Of a stretch of 64,000 bases of DNA, positions 8,416 through 16,384 are shown piece by piece. Every line of letters starts with the position of its first letter. Position 1 is the first letter of the stretch. The translations under genes were made by a program, and so were the position numbers. The stretch is from Bacteroidales bacterium. Lineage in GTDB: Bacteria > Bacteroidota > Bacteroidia > Bacteroidales > P3. A model generated the notes under the pieces. It was not told the origin of the DNA. It was given only the letters and a program-made list of their open reading frames with translations, and made no database searches. Where the stretch lies: contig JAISIA010000040.1 of assembly GCA_031262295.1 (NCBI GenBank), positions 1-64,000 on the forward strand, read 5' to 3'.

Positions 8416-9918
8416 ATGCAATTGGTTAATCAATTATGTGATTATCTTAAAAAACTTTTTTCTCCTATAAAACAATTATGGGGGAAGATAAATGATAATA
8501 CCAAAACATTTATTATCATATTTTCTCTATGTGCTATATATATAGGAGTAGGTTATTCATATATTGATTATGAATATTACTACTATGGCATAATTCCTCT
8601 GCTTTTAGTTGGTTTGCTTCTATACTATTTCCATTTGGATAAGGTGCTTTATCTAATTTGTTTTTTAACTCCTCTTTCAATAAGAATACTTCTTGGTGAG
8701 ACATTTGCTATGTCAATACCTGTTGAACCTATGTTAATACTATTTTTCTTGTGTTTTATCATAAAAAGTTTTTTAAAAGATGCTTATCCCAAGAAAATAC
8801 TAACTCATCCTGTTACAATAGCAATATCTTTCTACCTTATATGGATGTTTATAACTTGCTTTTCAAGTACCCATCCTCTTGTTTCCTTCAAATATTTTGC
8901 ATCTAAACTACTATATATTGTAAGTTTCTATTTTGCAACAATACCTCTTTTTGCAAAGGTTGGAAATATAAAAACAATGTATTGGTCTTATAGTGCAACA
9001 CTTTTATTGGTTGTCTTCTATGCAACAATTAGTTTTGCATCAAAGGGCTTTGAATTTAATGATTCCTTCTATTCAATGCAACCTTTCTATAATGACCACA
9101 CAGCATACGGAGCCATACTTGCCATGTTTTTAATTCTTGTTTCCTATTTTCTTTTCTTTGAAAAAACAACAATAATTAAAAAAATAATATATTTTATTTT
9201 CTTCTGCGTTTTCCTAATGGGCTTGGCTCTTTCTTATTCTCGTGCAGCTTGGCTTAGCGTTTTGCCCGCCTTTGGTGTGTTTTTAATATTAAAACTAAAA
9301 ATAAAATTCAAGTATATCATATATGCTTTTTCCCTATTTGTTATAGTATTTTTTGCTTTTAGGGGAACGATAATGGAAAAGATTTCAGGCAATGAACAAG
9401 ACTCCTCTGGAAATATATCAGAGCACATTTCCTCAATTTCAAATATTAGTACCGATGCCTCAAATGTGGAAAGACTTAATCGTTGGGCTTGTGTTTTTAG
9501 AATGTTTGATGAAAAACCTATTTTAGGATGGGGTCCTGGAACATACCAATTTGAATATGCAGCTTTTCAAAAGTCCTATCAACTTTCTACAATAAGTACT
9601 AATGCAGGAAATCTGGGTAATGCCCATAGTGAATACTTTGGTCCCTTGGCTGAAAGTGGTATTTTTGGAATGTTAAGTTTTATAATAATTGTATTAGTTG
9701 TTATCTATGTAGGCATACAAACCTATAATAAAACCCAAGATAAGCAAGAGGCTAACTTAGCTCTATTTTTAACTATGGCTTTAATAACATATTATATACA
9801 TGGAGGATTAAATAATTTTCTTGATACAGACAAACTATCCATTCCTTTTTGGTTTTTCACCTCTGCAATTGTATCTTTAAATATTTATTCTAAGAAAAAG
9901 TCGGCAACCGACCTTTAA
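8416..9918 (+). CDS. O-antigen ligase/polymerase family membrane protein (Wzy-like)
   Basis: The 500-aa protein is mostly transmembrane helices (about 11-12). The signature region of the Wzy_C/O-antigen ligase family is present: GLALSYSRAAWLSVLPAF at about 270-288, then a periplasmic loop with RLNRWACVFRMFDEKPILGWGPGTYQ and NAHSEYFGPLAESGIFG. It probably polymerises or ligates surface polysaccharide units at the periplasmic face, together with the preceding Wzz-like protein. The last five residues (SATDL) and the stop codon come from a dispersed repeat copy (9900-9934), so the original C-terminus may have been replaced. Ligase and polymerase cannot be told apart here. Confidence 0.85.
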   Translation: MQLVNQLCDYLKKLFSPIKQLWGKINDNTKTFIIIFSLCAIYIGVGYSYIDYEYYYYGIIPLLLVGLLLYYFHLDKVLYLICFLTPLSIRILLGETFAMSIPVEPMLILFFLCFIIKSFLKDAYPKKILTHPVTIAISFYLIWMFITCFSSTHPLVSFKYFASKLLYIVSFYFATIPLFAKVGNIKTMYWSYSATLLLVVFYATISFASKGFEFNDSFYSMQPFYNDHTAYGAILAMFLILVSYFLFFEKTTIIKKIIYFIFFCVFLMGLALSYSRAAWLSVLPAFGVFLILKLKIKFKYIIYAFSLFVIVFFAFRGTIMEKISGNEQDSSGNISEHISSISNISTDASNVERLNRWACVFRMFDEKPILGWGPGTYQFEYAAFQKSYQLSTISTNAGNLGNAHSEYFGPLAESGIFGMLSFIIIVLVVIYVGIQTYNKTQDKQEANLALFLTMALITYYIHGGLNNFLDTDKLSIPFWFFTSAIVSLNIYSKKKSATDL

Positions 9919-9934
9919 TTTTCCTTACGGAAGT
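9900..9934 (+). repeat. GTCGG-hairpin repeat, copy 1
   Basis: A 35-bp copy starts with the hairpin GTCGG-CAA-CCGAC, followed by CTTTAATTTT and CCTTACGGAAGT. It overlaps the end of the 8416-9918 gene, supplying its last five sense codons and the TAA. With copy 2, 84 bp downstream, it forms a two-unit tandem. Confidence 0.85.
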
Positions 9935-9983
9935 AAAAAATAAATTTCTATATTAATTTTTTTACATAAATAAAACGTTGTTT

Positions 9984-10017
9984 GTCGGCAACCGACCTTT
10001 AATTTGTCCTGACGAAA
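9984..10017 (+). repeat. GTCGG-hairpin repeat, copy 2
   Basis: This copy has the exact GTCGG-CAA-CCGAC hairpin, then CTTTAATTTG and a divergent TCCTGACGAAAAT tail. It is preceded by TAAAACGTTGTTT, which also precedes copy 5 (as TAAAACGCTGTTT). It is the second unit of an 84-bp tandem with copy 1. Confidence 0.85.
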
Positions 10018-10318
10018 ATATAGTTTTTATAAAATAAATTCTTGTTTGGAAAAATTAAAACGGGGAAAAAATTTTTTAAAACGGCGTTTTGCCTTTTTGG
10101 TAATTTATTTTGGTGAAATTCAGAAAATAATTTGCTCATCCTACTCAAAAAATTGAAAAAACTAATATAAAAATTAAAAAAAAATACAATAGAATAATAA
10201 AATTTTTTAAACAACGTTTAATGGGGCAAACATTAGATTGTATATGGCAAGTAAAAGATTTGATTGAATTAATTTTATGATATTTTTATCCTTTTTTATA
10301 AAAAAAGCATCCTAAAAA

Positions 10319-10348
10319 TTGTTATGTAAAATAAAAGGTCTATCTTTG
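10319..10348 (+). promoter_or_regulatory. Promoter of the LruC lipoprotein gene
   Basis: TTG (10319-10321) and TATCTTTG (10341-10348) are 19 nt apart, a full match to the Bacteroidota promoter consensus, ending about 43 bp before the start codon. Confidence 0.7.
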
Positions 10349-10391
10349 CCGAGTTAAAAATTTAATAACGTTTTAAAAAAAATTATAAAAA

Positions 10392-11846
10392 ATGAAAAAG
10401 TTACTTTATTTATTTATTGGAGTGTTTGCCTTAGCCTCATGTAGCGTTAAGGACGATACAGATCAAAACACTCGAGATGCAAGTAAATTTTCTCTTTCTG
10501 AGGAAATAACAGTAAATGTTAAAACAGCTACCGATGGCGCTTTATGTTATCTTTATGTAGGAAATCCTTATGAAGATGGTCATATTGCAAAAGAACCTGT
10601 TCTTACTGCACAAGCACCCTTTAATGTAAAGGTTAGAATACCTAAATCAACAGAAACATTGTATTTGATGTGCAATGGGGAAATGAAAACATTTCCTAAG
10701 GGTAATATAAAAGTAAGTGAAACAGCTAAGAAAGACGGATACGTTCTTACTGATGCTTTAAAAACAGCTGTTAATAATTTATATCCAGAAGGAGATCATT
10801 CAATTTACGATCCTCCAAAATATACTTTAAGTTCAGACTTAGTTATTGGAGATTCTGCAACAGAAGTTTGGATTACCTTTGTTGGAACAGGTGGTTCAAC
10901 TTATGACAACGCCCTTTACTACTATGTTTACACTGATACAACAGATGTAATTGAACCTATAGCATTGGAAGGTTTTGAAGGAAATCAAAATGTAGGCTCA
11001 ACAGTAAAATTACCTGGTGTTTTCCAAAATTGTAAAATAGGTTTTGCTTGTAGATGTGTTTCTCCTGGTGGATCACAATTTGATTACCTAAAATATTCAA
11101 CACCTCATTACAATATGTTATATAATAACCAATATGTATCATCAGGTGTTATGAGAACATTGAATTATCAAGGTAACGTATATCAAACTCTTGGTATGGA
11201 AGATCAACTTCCTGGTGAATGGTTTGATCAAGATTACAACGACTTGTTGTGTTTAATTGAATCAACACCTGTTGCTACTCCTGAAAATCCAATAGATCCT
11301 CCAACAATTGACCCAGGTAAGGTCGTTTGGCAAGGAATGTGGTTATTTGAAGATAACTATCCAGAAGAAGGAGACTATGATTTCAATGATGTAGTTGTTA
11401 AGTTCCGTATTGAAACCCCTGTTGAACCAGAAAAAACAGAAGCAATAGCTTACTTGGAAGTAGCTGCAATTGGAGCAGGATTCCATAATAATTTTGGTAT
11501 TAATGGTAAAACTTACCTTGAAGACTTAACAGGATTTGTTAATGTACATGCTGATGAAGATAAAGTTCCAACACAAGTTATACAATTCCCTATTCCAAAG
11601 GCAACACGTTATGTTCCTATGTTGAATAATGGTTATGCTACATTCAATTTGGATACTTATAATGATAATAATTTAAGATTCCCTAATGTATTTGAAATAC
11701 CTGATGCTAACTACAAATGGTGTTTGGAATCAATAAGAATAGACTCTGCTTACACAAGATACAATGATTGGGTAAATAGCGGTTGTACAACAAATACTGA
11801 TTGGTACACAGGACCAAGAAATGATAATATGGTTTTTATGAAGTAG
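10392..11846 (+). CDS. LruC-domain (DUF4842-like) lipoprotein
   Basis: The 484-aa protein has a lipoprotein signal peptide (MKKLLYLFIGVFALASC, lipid Cys17). A central stretch EDQLPGEWFDQDYNDLLCLIE resembles the DUF4114 pattern, and WLFEDNYPEEGDYDFNDVVVKFRI (about residues 317-340) is the hallmark of the LruC domain, followed by the DUF4842-type region through the C-terminus. Asp-rich D-x-D-x-N-D motifs suggest calcium binding. The family is common in Bacteroidota and Vibrionaceae; its function is not established. The protein is expected at the outer membrane or cell surface. It has its own promoter and a strong terminator, so it is probably monocistronic. Confidence 0.88.
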   Translation: MKKLLYLFIGVFALASCSVKDDTDQNTRDASKFSLSEEITVNVKTATDGALCYLYVGNPYEDGHIAKEPVLTAQAPFNVKVRIPKSTETLYLMCNGEMKTFPKGNIKVSETAKKDGYVLTDALKTAVNNLYPEGDHSIYDPPKYTLSSDLVIGDSATEVWITFVGTGGSTYDNALYYYVYTDTTDVIEPIALEGFEGNQNVGSTVKLPGVFQNCKIGFACRCVSPGGSQFDYLKYSTPHYNMLYNNQYVSSGVMRTLNYQGNVYQTLGMEDQLPGEWFDQDYNDLLCLIESTPVATPENPIDPPTIDPGKVVWQGMWLFEDNYPEEGDYDFNDVVVKFRIETPVEPEKTEAIAYLEVAAIGAGFHNNFGINGKTYLEDLTGFVNVHADEDKVPTQVIQFPIPKATRYVPMLNNGYATFNLDTYNDNNLRFPNVFEIPDANYKWCLESIRIDSAYTRYNDWVNSGCTTNTDWYTGPRNDNMVFMK

Positions 11847-11883
11847 TCAATGCTACAAAATAAATAATAATATTAATAAAAAT

Positions 11884-11915
11884 AAAAAAGGCACAAGTTT
11901 TTTTGTGCCTTTTTT
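11884..11915 (+). terminator. Rho-independent terminator after the LruC gene
   Basis: AAAAAAGGCACAA (11884-11896) pairs perfectly with TTGTGCCTTTTTT (11903-11915) over a 6-nt loop, with a T-rich run after. The flanking A and T tracts mean it could act on both strands and serve the convergent gene ending at 11947. Confidence 0.9.
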
Positions 11916-11946
11916 GTTTTTATATGACAACAATGATAAAATAAGT

Positions 11947-13314
11947 TTATTTTGATAATATAATCTTTCCAGACTTTATTACCTTGTTTTGCGTATTTGT
12001 TATTCTATAATAATATGCTCCTGAAAAGAATTTTCTTGTATCAATATTTGTTTTGCTATTATTTAATTCTTGTGATAGAACATTTATTCCTTTATTATCA
12101 TAAAGAGTAAAAGTAAGTATCTCTTTGTTTTCTAATAAACAATCAATAATTATATAATCTTTTGCAGGATTTGGATGAATCTTTATTTTATTTTCATTAT
12201 TATTTGCATCTATTAATCCAGAATTAAAGCATTGCTTTTTGAAACTATCTACTTGTCCATAGATAATACCATTACTATTTACAATAAAAGGTTTAAAGAA
12301 ATAGGTAGTATCACAAAGAATACTATCAAAAGATATTTCATAGTTATAAACTCCTTGTCCTTCTATAAAAGTAGAAGAAATAATATTACATAAAGGATTA
12401 TTAATATCCAATAAAGAAGAATCACTTTTAATATAAACAACACCCAAACTATCAGGTAAAGGATAACCTAAATCCAAAGGGAATATAGAAATATTCATTG
12501 AAGAAGTTATTTCATTATATTCAGCATTAGTCGCCTCAACAATAGCATCTCTTCTATAAACTAAGGTATCTAATATTGGAAAGATACATAAGGTGCTATA
12601 CTTGGAAGCAGAATCAAAAACAAAATTTGCTGTTAGCATTTCAGAAAATGAACTCCACTTATTACCATTTAATGCACTTGGAAGTTCTGTAACAAAACAA
12701 GTATCATTACTAAAAAAAGATAATATATGTAATTCTATTAAACAACTACCATAATAAGGAACTGTTACACTTGCATAAAACTTAGAGGGAGTAATAAATA
12801 TAGTTGAATCAAAGAATAATTCTCTATAAGCATTAGCTACTCCATTGTTTATAAGGTAAGCACTTGTTGTGTCATATCTTGTTTGTGCCAATACATTATA
12901 TGCAGAATCTCTTATTTGAAAATAATATGCACTATCTTGATAAGGACTTTCTCTTTCGCAAAATACATCTTTCTCTATAAAATAACCAACTACTGCTACT
13001 CCTTTTATTGAAATTACTGAATCAATAAAATATGGTTGAGCTAATGAAGTAAAGTAAGTAAGCTCAGGCAGCCCTCCTTGACCTTCAAAACCAATAGTAG
13101 GAGATCCTATATATGCAGGAGCATTATTGTGAGTAGGATCAAACCAATCCATATAAAACTCGGAAGGATCAACAGGTAATGATGCACATCCCTGATCAAA
13201 AAATTCAGGGAAAAGCCAAGAATCATAATGTTCAGGAGGCCAAGAGCCATCTATCTGACTCATTAAAGCACCTGTGCAAAATAAAAGACTAATTAATATT
13301 ATTATTTTTTTCAT
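11947..13314 (-). CDS. T9SS-exported hypothetical protein with C-terminal sorting domain
   Basis: The start is the ATG at 13314, which gives a normal signal peptide (MKKIIILISLLFCTGALMSQ); the frame extends seven codons upstream to a GTG overlapping the previous gene, which I consider unlikely. The 455-aa protein has no recognised catalytic domain. Its last ~80 residues form a type A T9SS sorting domain: IKIHPNPAKDYIII, then FTLYDNKGINVLSQEL, and FSGAYYYRITNTQNKVIKSGKIILSK. It should cross the outer membrane by T9SS and be anchored or released at the surface. It lies 13 bp after the 13328-14716 gene, so they are likely co-transcribed. Confidence 0.8.
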   Translation of the reverse strand: MKKIIILISLLFCTGALMSQIDGSWPPEHYDSWLFPEFFDQGCASLPVDPSEFYMDWFDPTHNNAPAYIGSPTIGFEGQGGLPELTYFTSLAQPYFIDSVISIKGVAVVGYFIEKDVFCERESPYQDSAYYFQIRDSAYNVLAQTRYDTTSAYLINNGVANAYRELFFDSTIFITPSKFYASVTVPYYGSCLIELHILSFFSNDTCFVTELPSALNGNKWSSFSEMLTANFVFDSASKYSTLCIFPILDTLVYRRDAIVEATNAEYNEITSSMNISIFPLDLGYPLPDSLGVVYIKSDSSLLDINNPLCNIISSTFIEGQGVYNYEISFDSILCDTTYFFKPFIVNSNGIIYGQVDSFKKQCFNSGLIDANNNENKIKIHPNPAKDYIIIDCLLENKEILTFTLYDNKGINVLSQELNNSKTNIDTRKFFSGAYYYRITNTQNKVIKSGKIILSK

Positions 13315-13327
13315 GATTATGTTTTTA

Positions 13328-14716
13328 TTATTCACAAATAGTATTTATAATTTTATAATCCAAATGCACACTTTCTATTTCCCAAGAATAACCATTATGA
13401 TACAATCTATCAACAGAATTTAAAGGAGAAAAAAATTCTACTGTATCCATCATGTCTAAGCCTTCATCTAACATATTATTGCAAATAGTTGAATCTATAT
13501 CAGTAGGATCACCTTTAAAAATATTTATATTATGATTAGAAGCTCTAATTCCTGATAATAAAATTTTTGTTCCACTACTTTTAGCAATAGAGTTAAAAGT
13601 CCAATGCGGCATAAAAAATGAATTTAGATGATAACCAAATCTTACTCCTAAATCAATATCTAATGAACGTATAGAATTTGAAGGTGGTTGTAATGAAGTT
13701 AATGGAGCATTATCTTCTAAAATTAAAATTGAATGATTTGGTGAATTATTATTCGGATAATACAGCATCAAATCTCTTATTGATGCCAATCCTATAGGAT
13801 AATTTCCATACAATCTTCTTTGATGAATTGTAAAAGGATTTGCGTCTATATCTATTGCAAATATAACTGTCATTTCAACGTTTGATATACCTGTAGTAGT
13901 TCGCATAATTCCTGCCAATGCAATATATTTTGCAATTAATGAATCTGCAATTAATGGATATGGAGCACGTATTGACATATTAGAAGCTATAGAATAATAT
14001 CCTCCAGTATTAGAAGTAAGATTAAACATATTGAATTTTCTTACAAATATATAACCAAAATTATTAATAGGGTTTCTTCCTATTACATAAATATTATTTG
14101 TTTGAGGAATTTGTGCTGTGTCTCGCTTTATTATAATATCATCCAAAATCTCATAAGAATTAGTATCAGCATAAAAAAACATAGTATCTAAATATCCATC
14201 ATAATAGCATAACACATCTCTACTTCCAACACTTGGAGCCTCAGGTCCTATACCTACAATATTTATTTTATTTGTTGTTGCATGTCTATAAATCTCCATT
14301 TTATTTACTGTTGTCATTGGTTTTGTGTAATAATAATGGAATCTATGATTAACAAATAAATCATTTAAACTCGCATAAGCAAAAAATCCAAGCGGAGGAC
14401 CTACAGATTCAGTCTCTCCTCCACAAAACCATATCTTATCTTCAAATATTTTGAAATCTTTAATTGTATCTGTTGGGTTTAACATTGCTTGCCTAACAGT
14501 ATCATTACCTTCTATTATAAGATAAAAATCATAATGACTACCATCTGCAGCACGAGACAAAACAATTAAAGTATCTTGATTCCAAACTTCAATTTGTTGA
14601 TCAAATTTAGTACCAAGCCCACTTATCTCTTTGATGATACTTTTCATTCCAAGATTTTGTCCGAAAGCATTAATAACTATTGTAATTAATGCAAAGAAAA
14701 CAATTATTTTTTTCAT
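13328..14716 (-). CDS. Secreted hypothetical protein
   Basis: The 462-aa protein has a signal peptide (MKKIIVFFALITIVINAFGQ, cleavage after about residue 19-20) and then a beta-rich sequence with repeated kinetic-looking segments (DTLIVLSRAADGSHYDFYLI, NKINIVGIGPEAP, NNIYVIGRNPINNFGYIFVRKF) that suggest a beta-propeller-like fold. I recognise no family. Unlike its partner at 11947, it ends without a T9SS sorting domain (final residues HLDYKIINTICE), so its location beyond the periplasm is unclear. It is first in a two-gene minus-strand unit. Confidence 0.7.
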   Translation of the reverse strand: MKKIIVFFALITIVINAFGQNLGMKSIIKEISGLGTKFDQQIEVWNQDTLIVLSRAADGSHYDFYLIIEGNDTVRQAMLNPTDTIKDFKIFEDKIWFCGGETESVGPPLGFFAYASLNDLFVNHRFHYYYTKPMTTVNKMEIYRHATTNKINIVGIGPEAPSVGSRDVLCYYDGYLDTMFFYADTNSYEILDDIIIKRDTAQIPQTNNIYVIGRNPINNFGYIFVRKFNMFNLTSNTGGYYSIASNMSIRAPYPLIADSLIAKYIALAGIMRTTTGISNVEMTVIFAIDIDANPFTIHQRRLYGNYPIGLASIRDLMLYYPNNNSPNHSILILEDNAPLTSLQPPSNSIRSLDIDLGVRFGYHLNSFFMPHWTFNSIAKSSGTKILLSGIRASNHNINIFKGDPTDIDSTICNNMLDEGLDMMDTVEFFSPLNSVDRLYHNGYSWEIESVHLDYKIINTICE

Positions 14717-15108
14717 TTTTTAATATTTTTTTAGTTTAATTAAAATAAAGTTTTTTCATTTGTTTGGTTTTTATTTATTTTTTTTCTGTTTTTTTGGACA
14801 AAACTTATTTTTACACAAAATAAGCCTTGCCCATTATAGTGCTAAATTTGTTTTGCACAAAAGGAATATACTTTTAAAATGTATAAATTGGTTTAATATA
14901 AATTCTTTATTTGATAAAATACATCTTAATTTATAGGAGTATGTATTAGACAAAAGGGTATTAGTCCTTTTAAAAAGGAAGTAAAGTTTATGAAGAAGAA
15001 TACTAATGAATTTCATATTTTTTACTTTTTTATTGGAGACAAAATTATAAAATTTATTCAATAGCAACCAAGTTTTTAACAATTTTTTAATCAAATTAAA
15101 ATTTAATA

Positions 15109-15141
15109 GCCTGCAACCGATCTTTATTTTATCCTAATTCA
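15109..15141 (+). repeat. GTCGG-hairpin repeat, copy 3 (degenerate)
   Basis: GCCTGCAACCGAT followed by CTTTATTTTATCCTAATTC aligns with the repeat consensus, but the hairpin arm is mutated (GCCTG for GTCGG) and the tail has diverged. It looks like a decaying copy. Confidence 0.55.
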
Positions 15142-15268
15142 ATAGGGACAATCAGCAAAGGAAATCACACAAAACAATCAATAATAAGCGGATTTAACCC
15201 CTTGTAAGCATTGTTTCTTTAAATAAATTCCCATTATTTGCGTATAATATTATTTTTACAAGAAGATG

Positions 15269-15873
15269 AATCCCATTGTTTTGATATATGAAAAATGTAA
15301 TTTCAAAAAATATTTAACATTTTTTCCTTCAAATGTTAAAAGTCCAAACCTCCCAAATTGGAAACCCCCATTTGCATATATCAAATCTTTTTTGTACCTT
15401 TGCCAAAAGCAATCGCTTTTAAGGCAAAAGCATAATAATTTCCACATAACTTATATTTATTTTTTATTGTAAGATAATCATCTTATTATTAAGTTATTAC
15501 CTCCGACTAAAACTTCGTTTTAGAAAAATAAAACGAGGTTTTAGGAAATTATTTCTTCGTTTTAGCAAAATAAAACAGCGTTTTATTTTTGGAAAATTAG
15601 GTTTTCGTTTTTTTAATTAAAAATATAGAAAAACGGATTAAAATTTGCTTGTAGTGTGTTGAGGATTAATTGATTAAAAATTTGACAAAATTTTAACAAA
15701 TTTTGGTGCTCTAAAATTGAAAAATTGAGTGAAATGTTAAAAATTCGGCAAATTTTGTGTTTTTTTGATGAAAATATGTTAAAATTTGTCAAAAAATGGG
15801 GTTGGAAATGTTAAAAAAATTTGAAAAATGAAAAAGCTAAAAAATGGTGTATTTTTTTCCCTATTGTTTTTTC
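15269..15873 (+). repeat. Large promoter-bearing intergenic repeat, copy 1
   Basis: One of four related elements. In order: inverted repeat TTTAACATTT/AAATGTTAAA (15313-15340); promoter TTG (15372-15374), 20 nt, TACCTTTG (15395-15402); hairpin AAAAGC-AATC-GCTTTT (15405-15420); iteron CTTCGTTTTAG at 15513 and 15555 with a degenerate one between at 15534; hairpin TAAAACAGCGTTTTA (15571-15585); and an AT-rich tail with TTTGACAAAATTTTAAC (15681-15697) facing GTTAAAATTTGTCAAA (15778-15793). It points toward the DUF2795 gene. Boundaries are by eye against the other copies. Function unknown. Confidence 0.85.
15372..15402 (+). promoter_or_regulatory. Internal promoter of large repeat copy 1
   Basis: TTTG (15371-15374), a 20-nt spacer, and TACCTTTG (15395-15402) match the Bacteroidota promoter consensus. 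The same spacing occurs in all four repeat copies. Confidence 0.7.
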
Positions 15874-16065
15874 TAAAAATATTCCTTAGAATAAAAAATT
15901 TGATTTAATCTTTTAGAAAAAAGAGAAATAGGAAAAAGTGAGATTATATTTTAAAAAGGTGGAATAATTTATTATAAACCTTATATTTATTAGCAATAAT
16001 AAGGAATTAGGAGGTATTTTTTTTAGAAAAATAAAAATAAATTCACAATATAATAAACTACAAAT

Positions 16066-16095
16066 TTGTTTGTTAATGAAATAATATTACTTTTG
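16066..16095 (+). promoter_or_regulatory. Promoter of the DUF2795/subtilase unit
   Basis: TTG (16066-16068), 19 nt, TACTTTTG (16088-16095). It ends about 60 bp before the DUF2795 start and lies outside the repeat element. Confidence 0.65.
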
Positions 16096-16156
16096 CAAAA
16101 AATTTGCTAAGGATTTTTAATATATAATTAAGTTTAATTTTAATATTTACAAGACA

Positions 16157-16378
16157 ATGTATTGGACATTAGAACTTGCATCTAAGTTAGAAGATGCTCC
16201 ATGGCCTGCAACTCGGGAAGAGTTATTGGATTATGCTCAAAGAAGCGGAGCGCCATCAGAAATTATAGAAAATCTTACAGAAATGGAAGATGAAGGAGAA
16301 ACATACGATAGTATAGAAGATATATGGACGGACTATCCGACTAAGGAAGATTTCTTTTTTCACGAAGACGAATATTAA
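16157..16378 (+). CDS. DUF2795 family small acidic protein
   Basis: The 73-aa protein begins MYWTLELASKLEDAPWPATREELLDYAQRSGAPSEII, which matches the DUF2795 pattern (a helix, the W-P-A-T-K/R-x-E-L-x-x-Y-A motif, then a second helix). It ends with a strongly acidic tail (WTDYPTKEDFFFHEDEY). The family is widespread in Bacteroidota and has no established function. A good promoter lies upstream, and the subtilase starts 6 bp after its stop, so the two are probably co-transcribed. Confidence 0.82.
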   Translation: MYWTLELASKLEDAPWPATREELLDYAQRSGAPSEIIENLTEMEDEGETYDSIEDIWTDYPTKEDFFFHEDEY

Positions 16379-16384
16379 AAAAAG

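Larger units (their letters stand above)
9919..10391. other. Intergenic region with repeat copies and the LruC gene promoter
   Basis: The 473 bp between the Wzy-like gene and the LruC lipoprotein gene hold GTCGG repeat copies 1 (part) and 2, then very AT-rich DNA with an AAAACGGCGTTTT palindrome (about 10079-10091). A 19-codon ATG frame at about 10220 has no support. The promoter of the next gene lies at the right end. Confidence 0.5.
14717..16156. other. Long intergenic region containing large repeat copy 1
   Basis: This 1440-bp stretch separates the divergent secreted-protein and DUF2795 genes. From 14717 to 15108 it is AT-rich with only a spurious low-complexity frame (14834-15094, minus). 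A degenerate GTCGG-family repeat follows (15109-15141), then the large element copy 1 (15269-15873). From 15874 to 16065 I see nothing recognisable, and the DUF2795 promoter ends the region. Short frames at 15256-15472 lie inside the repeat and are rejected. Confidence 0.6.

Noticed and set aside
14834-15094. 86-codon minus-strand frame in the long intergenic region.
   Set aside because: Repetitive Leu/Lys/Phe/Asn composition expected from AT-rich DNA, with no homology I recognise.
15513-15585. Iterons in the repeats as a possible CRISPR array (the GTTTTAG ends resemble some CRISPR repeats).
   Set aside because: Units are 11 bp on a 21-bp period, the spacers are too short and similar between copies, and no cas genes are present.
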